Assembly: GCF_000003815.2 (NCBI RefSeq)
Contig: NC_049997.1
Span: forward strand, 11,488,295-11,552,294
DNA length: 64,000 nucleotides
DNA from: Branchiostoma floridae
Taxonomy: Eukaryota; Chordata; Leptocardii; Amphioxiformes; Branchiostomatidae
Direction of reading: 5' to 3'
Part shown: positions 53,869 to 64,000 of the stretch, in pieces
Layout of the letters: each line of letters opens with the position of its first letter
Numbering within the stretch: position 1 is the first letter of the stretch
Notes under the pieces: generated by a model
What the model was told of the DNA's origin: nothing
Seen by the model: the letters and a program-made list of their open reading frames with translations, nothing else
Databases searched by the model: none
Position numbers and translations under genes: made by a program

Positions 53869-56726
53869 CTATCAACATTCAAATCCAAGCTAAGCAGACT
53901 CTAATGCTATCTGTACCCAATTAACAGCACGCTATCGCTTTTCTGAGATACTTATCACTACAACAGCAAGAAAACTCCTAAGGAGTTCTTGAGATGCGAG
54001 GCACCATGATAAGATGTCTCAACAACTGGTAGGATATTTCACCCAAAGTTGCTGATGATGATGATGATGATTTACCGGTACCTAAAATTTATCTAGAATT
54101 ATCTAAAATAAAAACTGCTTTCGTTATATGTCTGATCCCTCTGATCCTGCTGTAGCAAACTGATCCTCCAATGGATTTGGACAACATTGACATGACAGCG
54201 CATCTCTAAATTTGGCCATCCATGCACACAACAAGTCCCTCTCTCCCCACGGTCTGTCTCACCACATCCATCCCCTCGTGAACACCAGCCCTGCAGAGGC
54301 CAGACTTTTAAGGACACACCAGGAGCTGGTTTATCTTTGACATGACGTCATCCTCTCCACAAAACCATGCTGGAAAGAAATACTGCATCCCCTAGACAAT
54401 CAACAAACAGCAGTTTGGCAGACAAATATTGTACCCAGGCCACTTGCAGCTGTTTATCTGACATTACTAGACAAGGTTTATCAGTTAAAACAACTGCTTA
54501 TTAAATGTAATCTCCAAGCAGATGTTGGGATAGCCAGGGTGCCATCCAGGAAGATAAATGCATTTTTTAACAGTAGTCTTCAACTTCAACAATTTTCAAC
54601 CGCAACATTTTGCTTTGTTTGAGATTCTATCAAAGTACCAAAAATCAATATTGTCGTTTACAAGTTACAACACAAATAACAATGTTTTGTGTATAGTAAT
54701 ACTATCAACCACAATATGTCAAATGTCATTGCCTTTGCATGGATTGATCTATGATTATCTAGAAGACAATGACTGTACAAAAAAAAGTCTTGAACTTGTC
54801 TTAATTTTCTCTAGCCAAAAGGCTCTGGTACAAAGGTTTAGCCTGCTTGTTACCAACTAAATTTAGTTCAAAAACAAACAAAAACAACTCCATTTAGAAC
54901 AGTTTTCTCTTCTTGCAATGTATTTTCCATAATCATTACTTCCTGTGAAACTTTCCGATCTAAGCAGCACTAATTCAACCTAATGCATCAAGGTCCCATA
55001 GAAATCAACATGTTACGTTCTACTGCGCAACTTGTCAAATCTTACTAATTGCACTTCCTACTTCTCTGGGCCTTTACCATGCCAGTGGAGCATGAGTTCT
55101 TCTGTTGCCTAAACGTCTGAGATCTCCTTTTCTTCGGAAGTTCAAAGCAGATGTGAACACTAGAGGAGATAATATCTCGTATGTCCTGTTACTTTCCTAG
55201 ACAATGACACTGGCGAATCCACATCACACAAAACTACATTTTGTATACAGATGTAGCCATGTCTGTTTCAGATACATCTACATCTTTTCTTCACCTATTG
55301 ATGACCTGATTGCAATGTTTTTCATAACTGAACAAAATTTGTGTATTAGTGTGTTTCATGTGAATTAAGAACTACAAAATTTGTGTGCACAACTAATGTT
55401 AAATCACCATAACAGAACTATACCCTTGTCTGTTCTAGTATAAGCCTGAAATTCATTAGGAAAGTTTCTATGAAGTAGTTTAAAATATTTAGTATCAAAA
55501 TGCGAATCTTCTTTGGCTCTAACTATGCAACAAAGTGTTCTTATAAATGCTTATAAATCAATCAAAGGAATTGTGCATGAAAAATGAACATTCTTCTACT
55601 TCATTTTAATCACCAGCAGTCCATATATAGTACAACCACGTCACTGCATACATTGAGTCATAATTCCTACCTAAATGAGACAATGGCACTTCCTACCTGA
55701 GCCACAGCAGATAAAGCTTTGATTAAAGTGGAACTTACGAATAAATGAGTCAGTCTCAAGGGATTCTATGTTCAAAACAGATTGTCAAATGAGGCAGTCT
55801 TCAGTTTATAGGTATAATATTGTACTTAGCCATTGTCAGGACTCAAAATCCTTTTTTCTGTGTTTTTCTGTTAAAACATACATGCAAGTTGCAGGAAATT
55901 TTCCTTGTAATTTTTAGGAATTTCTGCAAATACTGTAAATATAGTTCCTGACCTACTCTAACACCAGCTAAATTAGGAGCTAGTGATTCATACTGTCAAT
56001 TCAAATATTTTTGATGTACAAGAGGGTAAGAGATTTTCAGTATTTTCTGTTTGCAGCTACAATATATTGAAAACATATATCTGCAGTGTTGTGAATTCAG
56101 TTACAGAAAAAACTGCAAAACAGTTACAACCATTTCAAGATTTATAGTTCCAGACCTAAATTTCTTTACCCTATAAACCAGAAATATTTTTTGCAAAAAG
56201 TACATACCCCGGTGCGTCCATTCCCATAGATCTGTTGAACATAATGGCAAATCCTTGCTTCGTGTGTATACCAAAGCACATGTTGCACAAGGACACTAGC
56301 CATACAATGAAAAACTAAAATAAAATCATAAAAACAAGATTGAGTAAATCATTTCAAATTATAATCTACAAACAAACAAACAAACAAAAAACACGTAGAA
56401 CTGAGCCAAAATGAAGATCAAACCAACAAGACATATTTCTTGGTCACTAAAAGCTTGTTGAACACCCAACAATGTTGGGGGTAACCACAGAAAAGGAAAA
56501 TAAAAGCCACATCAGTCTAACCCTTGGAAGGAAGGAAGCGAAGTGCTGTGTTTGAAAAGGAAATTTTGGAGACAGTTGGGTCAATGACCTCCCAGGTATA
56601 AACAAACTGTTCTGTTTTTGCAGCTCCAGTTCTGTTGATGTGGCAGCAAAGATTCACCTGGTACTAGTATACACCAAGGTCACTTGTCAAAGTACAGTTA
56701 GAATTTATGTAAACTGTACATGTATT
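53869..56726. other. TEAD 5' intron, no supported feature
   Basis: Contains a GAT trinucleotide run near 54053-54070 and AT-rich DNA. No exon or element borders are visible. Confidence 0.5.
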
Positions 56727-56858
56727 TAGCCTGGGTACCATCCGATTTCTACTGGGGCTCCTTATACTCGATACCCTAAAAATTAAAATTAAGTAAAAAA
56801 AAAATTTAGGGTAGCGAGTGTAAGGAGCCCTGGTAGAAATCGGATGGTACTCAGGCTA
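56727..56858. mobile_element. 132-bp foldback MITE, TAGCCTGGGTACC family
   Basis: The left arm TAGCCTGGGTACCATCCGAT, then TTCTACTGGGGCTCCTTA, is mirrored by the right arm ending ATCGGATGGTACTCAGGCTA, nearly the full length. CATGTATT flanks both sides (56719-56726, 56859-56866). Same termini as the elements at 25245 and 42834. Confidence 0.9.
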
Positions 56859-56924
56859 CATGTATTAGCTTAGCGACATAACCAAAATGGAACCGACCTT
56901 TTCTTTCTATCCACAAAATGTTAA

Positions 56925-57037
56925 CAGGGCTCAAAATCCATTTTTGACAACATGCACACTGGTGCGCCTAACACTGGTACGCCACTTTGTATAGAAGAAC
57001 CACAGAAGAAAACAAAAATAAAGCATTTCGAGTCCTG
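56925..57037. mobile_element. 113-bp MITE, CAGGGCTC ends
   Basis: Left CAGGGCTCAAAATCC, right GCATTTCGAGTCCTG. The interior has GGTGCGCC and GGTACGCC pieces like the GTGCACCC motifs of its larger relative at 57602. No clear target duplication. Confidence 0.65.
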
Positions 57038-57601
57038 AAATTTCCCTTGTATTTTCTATAAACCCCTGCAAAATGTAACACAAATCAGTAAACTCTTACC
57101 ACCTACTTATTACCAACCCCTACTGAGTTATCAAATACCTTATAACGATTTTTTCACCCCAATCCATTATCAGTCCCTATAAATACATTATCACCCAGGG
57201 ATGTGACCTCCCATGTTTGGGCAATAAAAAGATTGACATGTCAGCACTAACTGTCATTACTGTATCAATGAGACCTCTGTTGTTTAGCTGCAGGCCATTT
57301 CTATGGCAACAAAATCTGTCTCCATGGCAACAAAATGGGATAATTCATGTGATTAGGACTAGTGTGGTATAACTGCTTCACAGCCTGCAATGACTTATGG
57401 AACACCCCATTCAGTCACTTTGCAATGTGTTATAAAATATCATTCAAAAGCTTACAATTTCAAGTGTCAGAATCTCACATTTCAAACTTTCACATTTATT
57501 CTGCATCATAGAATGATGCAAACCATTTCTTTCTGTTGACCTAAAAATGCAGTTGTCTAAATTTGTGTATCATTTTGTTTTGTGTCCACTCTATACATGT
57601 A

Positions 57602-57958
57602 CAGGGCTCGAAATACTGGGTGCATGTGCACCCAGGTGCACCCAAAATTGAAGTTGTGCACCCAATTATTTTCTGTGGGTGCACAGGGTGCACCCAAATA
57701 TTTTCTTAGGTTTATGTATGTAAAGATATCAAAGTATACTAGTATACATCATATTCTTGACATCTAAGTGTTAAGAAGATAATAAAAATGTCTATCATGG
57801 TACTTGTTTAAGACTTTTAAGAATTTGCCTTGTAACTAACTTTTGCTATTAGGTTATACTTAAATTTAAGTGGTGCACCCAAAATTTTTTTGGTGCACCC
57901 AATTTTCTAAGCTGGGTGCACCAGTGCACCTAATCCCAAAAATGAATTTCGAGCCCTG
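57602..57958. mobile_element. 357-bp MITE with clustered GGTGCACCC palindromes
   Basis: Left CAGGGCTCGAAATACTGGGTG, right ATTTCGAGCCCTG. Both sub-ends hold several copies of (G)GGTGCACC(C), itself a palindrome, as in GTGCACCCAGGTGCACCCAA on the left and GTGCACCAGTGCACC on the right. ATGTA occurs on both outer sides, so the duplication may be 5 bp or have decayed. Confidence 0.8.
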
Positions 57959-59039
57959 ATGTATCAATTCAACTCAGAAGCTACATGTACCTTCAAAACA
58001 TAGAAACTTATGTCACAAATTGACTAAAAATTCCCTCAGCCACATGTGTACAGCAAGCTCTGCAACCACATTTCATTGGACATTTTAATACTGTATACTA
58101 TGTGTCATCTTGCAAAAAGTATAGATTTTCAGCTAATAAGAGTAATGCACACATAATTGTCACTGATCACTATTTCACATCTAATTAACATGAAATGAAT
58201 CATATCTACCAATAAAAAAAATGGCAATCCCATAAACAATATTGCATCAGCTAGTTAATCTTTTAATCACTCCCTACAACAAATTGATTACTCTACAACA
58301 ATAAAAGCAACCAAGTATTAATTGAGAAGAAATTGCAATAACTGTATTGCGATAAATGCATCATGGAACGCACAATTGATGAAAGAATCGTCTCACTATG
58401 CCGCCAGATGTTGCTATGGCAACATTAATAATTAGAAGAAATATCAATAGACTCCTTTTAGGGTTAACAGCATTATGAGCATAATGGCAATGAATCATCG
58501 TCAGTGTTACAGACTGGGCTGTGAAGAAAGGGGCACCAAACTGGGCCTGTGGGGAACTTGTTGCATCCCTCAAATGATTTCATCCCCAAATTGATGGCAG
58601 ACAAATAAATTAAAGGCAATGAAATGCCAGATTGAGTGTGTCATCAGGCGACTCGCACAGTCATTTATTTTCGTGTTACCCTGTTTATGATTCCAGGAGG
58701 TGGTTCCTTGTGGGACTCAAACAACTACAATAATACCAATACAAATCATTAGGGCAGGAAAAATTTGCAAGACATTGCATATGAAAAGTATTACAATCAA
58801 TGCCCCTTTGTTCTGATGATGTGTGAATTATGAATCTGATTTGAACCTTAGAAGTATTACTAAGCAAATTAAAAAAACAAACACAAAAATTGCAATTACA
58901 AATTTAATCCAAGGAAAAATTTGCCAAAAATTTCATAATACATATTGCAAATAGAATCCTCCTTTGTGAATTACACATTTTATTTGAACATTATTTCTGA
59001 GCAATGCAGACAAAGGGAGGCACAGTTATTCAAAGGACC
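57959..59039. other. TEAD 5' intron, no supported feature
   Basis: AT-rich DNA with no exon, RNA gene or element ends that I can identify. Confidence 0.5.
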
Positions 59040-59120
59040 AGAGAAGTCAGGATGGGAATTGAACCAGGGACCTCTGTGCCAACCTCTGTAGGACTGATTG
59101 ACAAGCCAGTTGCAGAGGGT
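59040..59120 (-). repeat. tRNA-derived SINE head (minus strand)
   Basis: On the minus strand CCCTGGTTCAATTCCC gives a B-box (GGTTCAATTCC) preceded by CTGGCTTGTCAATCAGTCC, an A-box-like stretch at about the right distance. No closed acceptor stem, so not a functional tRNA. Confidence 0.4.
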
Positions 59121-60382
59121 GTGTTTCTGACAGATTCGCAGAGACAGGTGGTAACAAAATCTGGCAGCTGTCCTACTTCTTATATTTCCTCATCTGTAAA
59201 CACCAGGGAAAGACACAACAAAGCACAAGGATCAACTTCAAGTGTTTTTCAATTACTACAAACATTTCCTTTGATGCATCTGCCTTCTAAACTTAAATCT
59301 TGTGTTGACGGCGTCGAAAGATACCACATCTATGTTTTTGTTATGATTTATATTTAAGTGTGACACGCAAACATGAAAAAAAAGACAATTTTAAGCAGAT
59401 CTCGCTTGAGTCTGTGCGACTTTTCAGCGGCTTTCTCCTTGAAACAGGGTGGCAAGAGCAAGAGACGCGAGACAATGCCGTCTTTGTGAAATGTTGGAGG
59501 ACATCTTTCTACAGCTGCACTGATTTTCCATTCATGGTGCCACTGGGATGGGAGCCCCACAAAAGAACAAAGACCCCAAAATGTCCCATTCAAATGCTGA
59601 CTCAGGACAAAAAAAACCCTCAAAGACACAGTCTCATCAGTAACTAAACAAAACCTAGCATTTCTCTGTTGTGAAGTGAGATAGAATAAAACATGTTTGA
59701 TGTACTTTGAGGTCTCAGATTACGATAAAGTTTGACATCTAATATTTCCTGCTAGAGTTGGGACAAAGGTTTGCCCGGGGAATGGGGAAAATTCAAGATG
59801 GCGACCCCCAAAACAAAACCCCAAACCCCGACATTACCTACTTTTTCTACCGATCCCGTGAGTTTTGAGCAGTAAAAATAGATGTGAGTGTTGCCTTAGA
59901 TAAGTGGTGACTCAATGAAACAACAGGAAAGTTGTTGAAAGGAAATATTTGGCTAGAAAAGACTTTCTTTGCACACGCAACCCTCGTGCAACAACAATAA
60001 CGAAAGTTGTGTCAGATCAAGGTTCGGGGCACACAGTTCGCAGCATCATAACATTGTTTTGAAGCGTTTTACACACTCTTAATACAAATATATAAATGAT
60101 TTTGGTGGTTTGTTGGAAGATCGCCCGATCACGAAGATAATCTGAGGAAAAATCGTTTGTATGAAGTGGTGCGAGGGGCCAAAATTGGGGGTTTCGTCAC
60201 TTGTAGCGACCGGACCAAAATAGCAACAGCCACACAACATGTTGCACTTCTAACAAACTTACCACCTCCGCTTTACCACTTTCTCAAAGTTCATAGCGAC
60301 ATCTTAAGAAGCAGAGGATCATCTCTATCTTATTGTTGACATCTTAAGGTGATACGATCGCTGACATTTGAGTAATACTCAC
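59121..60382. other. TEAD 5' intron next to the leader exon
   Basis: Includes open frames on both strands at 59354-59647 with no known domain. GC content rises towards the right. Confidence 0.5.
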
Positions 60383-60506
60383 AGAAAAAGTCTTGTTGAT
60401 GTTCTTGATCTTAGGACGGTTCTCGGCCCGGGGCGTCCCTTGTCGTCCGCTGGGCACTACCTCGTCTCGATGCCGAGCAAATTCCTCGACACAACGTCGG
60501 TAAACT
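60383..60506 (-). CDS. TEAD: TEAD leader exon (5' UTR, possibly coding)
   Basis: A 124-nt exon on the minus strand with a good acceptor (GTGTATCTTCTTTCCAG) and donor (GTGAGT). It has no ATG in any frame, which suits a leader before a non-AUG start. One frame is open for all 41 codons (VYRRCVEEFARHRDEVVPSG, then a basic tail to KTFS) and ends in phase 0, which would join the alternative acceptor at 47172 in frame. I do not recognise this peptide. Its link to TEAD rests on strand, order and absence of other genes. Confidence 0.55.
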
Positions 60507-60750
60507 CTGGAAAGAAGATACACAGGCTGTGGACTTGCTAAACAAAATAAAAATGGCCATTTTGTCCTTGTTTTCCTTGTTTGTGGACAATGTTTGCAGC
60601 TTCGGACGTTTGGTTTCTCCCCGGTCCGGAAGTAAGGTCTGGAAAAATCTCAAAAATTTCAGAGATTTGTCAGTTCGACCCCAGCGCCCGGCCTCTTTCC
60701 AACCTCGCCAAAGTCAAGAAAAAGACGGAATTCTGAGGAAAAGTGCTCAC

Positions 60751-60990
60751 CGTTCGGCGGCCAGGGGACCCGGGCAGGGCTCTGCGACTCGGCGGCGGCT
60801 GTTGTCGGCGGAAAGCAGGCGTTTTGGGGCGGTTTTGTGGCCGGTGAGGCCGCTGAGAGGAAAGAATGTGTGGAATGGAGGGTGGAATGCCAGGCCCGCG
60901 CCTGCCGAGCGACTGCGCACAGCCCGGCCGGGTGGGGCCACGCAACCAACTCACCTGGGGAGAATTCCACTCTTCAACAGAAATACTTCA
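60751..60990 (-). other. Probable first exon(s) of TEAD with two donors
   Basis: On the minus strand this GC-rich region offers a donor CCCCAG/GTGAGT at 60955 and another GAACG/GTGAGC at 60751, both followed by the leader exon acceptor at 60506. No ATG lies in the frame that is open here, so it is probably 5' UTR. The plus-strand 200-codon frame across 60529-61131 is read from the opposite strand of this GC-rich DNA and is not convincing. Confidence 0.45.
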
Positions 60991-61000
60991 TCCGGAGCTT
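60756..61000 (-). promoter_or_regulatory. GC/CpG-rich region, probable TEAD promoter and first-exon zone
   Basis: The surrounding DNA is AT-rich, while about 60700-60960 is dense in GC and CpG, as for a TATA-less promoter. It lies upstream of the leader exon on the transcribed strand. The exact start site is not visible. Confidence 0.45.
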
Positions 61001-63180
61001 CTTTCCGACAATCATCAACATCTTCAACATTTATAGACTTCTATTATCAATACTCGCTTCAAGACATTGATAGAAATACAAAAGCATACTTTGAATATAT
61101 GATTCTATATGTAATTTTGATAATTACGTAATATGCCAATTATGATGATGTAATCTTGTATATTTCTATGTTTTTGTTACCGTGAGGGTTTTGGGCAGCC
61201 TATACAGTGTTGTGCGATGCGATATTTGGCAAACTGGTAACATAAAATAAAAATAAAAATTAAAGAAATTAAACGCCCACGTCAACTGTAAACTTCACAT
61301 AGCGTTCTCCAATTTTCACCGTTGCTACATCAAGTTGTGTATCTTGTGACTATTCAATATGAAGTTGGAGTTTCATAAAAAAAGTTATGGCTGAGGGGTT
61401 GACGTGTGCCTTATCCAAGTCCATAACCTAATGATTAGTTATTTTTCAATCACTAGGAAGTCCGTCTTCAATAGTTTTCAACTCACCTTTCTACCATAAA
61501 TGCCAAAAAGTAATTAAAAAAATTTAAGGATCCAGGTACTGTATGAAGTATTTGAAGCACTATATTATCAGGCATCAGTAACATAAATATTCATGACACA
61601 CTGTTTAAAGGTCCTGATCATGACGAAATACACGCCTAGCGCCTATACTGCTTTGAACATACTCAACAAGAAATTATTGGCAATACAGCTCTGAAAACTT
61701 GCGCATATAACGTCAATATATAACGTTTGGCTACTACAAATCCATAGACTCGTCGGACACTTAAGTTACTGAACTCTTTGACGTTACGCATTGTCACTTT
61801 TTGTTATTTGCCAGTGGCAAAAGGCAGGAGCCATCCCAAAGACTAAATGCTTCATTTTGCTTACTTTAATAAGCGCATAAATGGCATCAAAAGCCTCTTT
61901 GATCACGGCATTCTTGCAAAAATATTACCGCTACAATTTCCTGTTGGGATATTTCAGTTTTGTAGCTGACATTTTTGCAATCCCCGCTTCGCGCATTAAG
62001 CGGCATCTGAGCCTCAAAAACATTTCCGGAGAACAAAGTGTCCGCGCTTTGATCAGAAGCTGAATTCTCCCCGGTGACTGATTAGTCGGCAGAGGTCGCC
62101 CCCTCCCTCCCGGCCGGAAGTGGCTGCTCGGCTATGGTCCCGGCAGGTGCGAAGGAAATGCCAAGAAAAAATCTAAAGTTTTCCTGAAACTGAAAATAGT
62201 TTTGCTTTAGTTTGCTTTTTCGGATTTCTACAAAAAACGTCTAAATTGATTTTACAGCAATAACGTTATCAGCGCAAGGTTGATTAATTGACGCGCTCAG
62301 TATTTTAATTCGGCAAAAGTTTACTTCCTACTAGGAATCCAATATAAGAGAAATCGGAATTCTCACTGAAAAATAGTTGCCTTCAAAAATAGAATCTACA
62401 GAATGATATATACAACAGGTTATGTACATATGTGACGTTATGTATTGAGAAGTTAAAGTCTAACGTTAACTTTGAACCAAATTAATCTGAACTGAAGCCA
62501 CTTTTCCAAACTTTAGGCTAGCCAGTTTGACTTGCCCGCTTAAAAAGTGAGTTTGCAACGAGCTTTCACAATATTTGGCGTATCAATAGCAGAGCAGCGA
62601 TGTCGACTCCCTCCCGCCTTCAAAAAGAGCCTTGTTATTATTTTATTTTATGGACATGGATTTCGGATTTACTCTGTAGCGACGCGGTGCGGCCAAATAC
62701 TTTACTGCATTTGATCGGGCGTTTAAAAATCACTCTCGTGCCACCAAAGAAAACATCATACGTCAAAGAACGATCGACGCAAATTTATTCATCTGAAATT
62801 CATTCAGTCAATGCCCTATATGTTTATATGTGCTCTTATTGTTTTCTTTTTGTTGTAATTCCCTGTACAATGTGTTGCGCGCTCTGAAATAACATGAGGA
62901 GAGAAAAGGCGTAACTTTTGTCACAGCGTGAATTGGGGGAAGTTTTTGCACCTACTTGACGTTGTTTGACAGTGATTGTTATTTATCGGATTACCCGCTG
63001 GTTCTAACTATGTTCCTCACAGCTTGTTGTCTGTTTTTTTTTTTTTTTTTTATTCACCTGGTGAGAATTGTCTCACATTGCGGTATTGTCTGTTTTGTTG
63101 TTGCAGTGAGAGTTGTTTGGGACAGTGCCAGGCATTATTCATATACTGTTCCATTCTGATAAATCTATCTTGCAATAAGT
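61001..63180. other. Upstream flank of TEAD, no supported gene
   Basis: Holds a GC-richer patch at 62085-62160 with an ETS-like CCGGAAG site, which could be a distal promoter or enhancer, and otherwise AT-rich DNA. Plus-strand frames up to 95 codons (62600-62887) carry no known domain. Confidence 0.45.
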
Positions 63181-63198
63181 CAAAACATACAGGATATC

Positions 63199-63900
63199 AC
63201 AATGAGAGTTCATGATATTGAAAATGAATCCCACTTTATAATGGATTGTCCAACTTATGATAGAGAGAGACAAAAATTGTTACAGTCTATTAAATGCAAA
63301 TCTGATACAATATTACCACCTACCAAGACAGAAATGTTTAATATGTTACTATCATGTCCTGCTGATATATCTGCCTATGTCGGTCAATTTATTTATAACT
63401 CATTTAAAAAACGAGACAATATTATACTGTCCTGAACCAGCACATAATGCTAGCCTGACTGTTAATACTACATACCATGTGTAAAATAGATTAGTTTCTT
63501 AGATTTTTAGATACTAGTAACTCATGTAGATAAACTGTTCTGTATGTATTGTATGTAAAAGTTGCCATACACTGTATCCTCTACAGTTGTCATGCAATAA
63601 AGTTCTTCTGTATAACGTTATATCCACTCCAACAATAAAAAATATATTCCCTAATTTCCGATACTTGAATACCACGGAAAAATTCATATTTCTCATGCCA
63701 CCATACATTATTGATTCCACCAGTTCTTATGTTTATAACTGTTTTAAGAAGCAAGAAGAAGTCAAACTTGTACATACTAGAATGTATTAGCATATGTAGA
63801 GATGATAAGATACCTTTTTCTTGTATCAAAATTGTACCTTATCACTAGCACTACGACCTATAGTTAGCTTGTTTAAGCACAAATGTACAATAAAGGTCAT
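63199..63900 (+). mobile_element. Two decayed LINE 3' ends (non-LTR retrotransposon C-termini)
   Basis: The frame at 63202-63435 reads ENESHFIMDCPTYDRERQKL, then a tail ending QFIYNSFKKRDNIILS. H-F-x3-C-P-x-Y-x3-R is the usual C-terminal motif of non-LTR reverse transcriptases. The frame at 63587-63790 ends with a similar tail (EKFIFLM, then YVYNCFKKQEEV). Both are followed by CAATAAAG signals. They lack the polymerase part, so they are 5'-truncated relics. Confidence 0.7.
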
Positions 63901-64000
63901 TCATTCAATAAAGACAATTGACACAAATGGTAAATGTTGCACCCACAGGCATAACATGATTTTTCTCACTTCATGCACATGTATCAGGATATTCAATTAA

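Noticed and set aside
60529-61131. 200-codon plus-strand open frame, the longest in the window
   Set aside because: It runs antisense to the GC-rich TEAD leader zone, is Arg/Pro/Ser-rich as expected from GC bias, has no domain and has no good splice context of its own.

Overview
The window is intron-rich animal DNA with many short transposons. I infer an invertebrate deuterostome, most likely a lancelet (Branchiostoma), from the protein sequence of its one gene and the style of its repeats. The species is not proven by the sequence.

The only gene I can support runs along the minus strand over about 42 kb, from a GC-rich first-exon region near 60.7-61.0 kb down to a stop codon at 18315. It is the TEAD/scalloped transcription factor, the DNA-binding partner of YAP/Yorkie in the Hippo pathway. 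Ten coding exons join in frame into a protein of about 433 residues: an N-terminal TEA DNA-binding domain, a Gly/Pro/Met-rich linker, and a C-terminal YAP-binding domain ending in the family's usual LVKD. A first intron of about 13 kb follows the leader exons, and another of about 17 kb splits the TEA domain.

The locus has three unusual features. (1) The 63-nt exon for the DNA-recognition helix exists in three intact tandem versions (28309-28992), which look like alternative exons. (2) The first coding exon has no usable ATG. It has an in-frame stop, then an ATT (or CTG) where vertebrate TEADs also use non-AUG starts. (3) The 3' half of that exon is repeated downstream in two tandem copies. 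Their shared residues differ only synonymously, each has its own ATG, and each has splice-like borders. A third, vestigial copy is present.

Layout. 1-4.6 kb: degenerate tandem repeats and a hairpin MITE. 4.6-7.8 kb: little except two MITEs. 7.9-12.7 kb: a near-identical 2.1-kb direct duplication whose first copy stops exactly at a 100-N assembly gap. 13.7-14.1 kb: a MITE with perfect ends. 14.2-18.3 kb: TEAD downstream region and probable 3' UTR. 18.3-29.7 kb: most TEAD exons, with MITEs between them. 29.9-32.3 kb: a Harbinger-like element with a mariner-like element nested inside. 32.3-46.6 kb: the large TEAD intron with small repeats and a 433-bp MITE. 46.6-47.2 kb: first coding exon and its partial copies. 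47.2-60.4 kb: 5' intron with a minisatellite, a perfect 21-bp hairpin and more MITEs. 60.4-61.0 kb: leader exons and probable promoter. 61-64 kb: no gene, ending in decayed LINE 3' ends.
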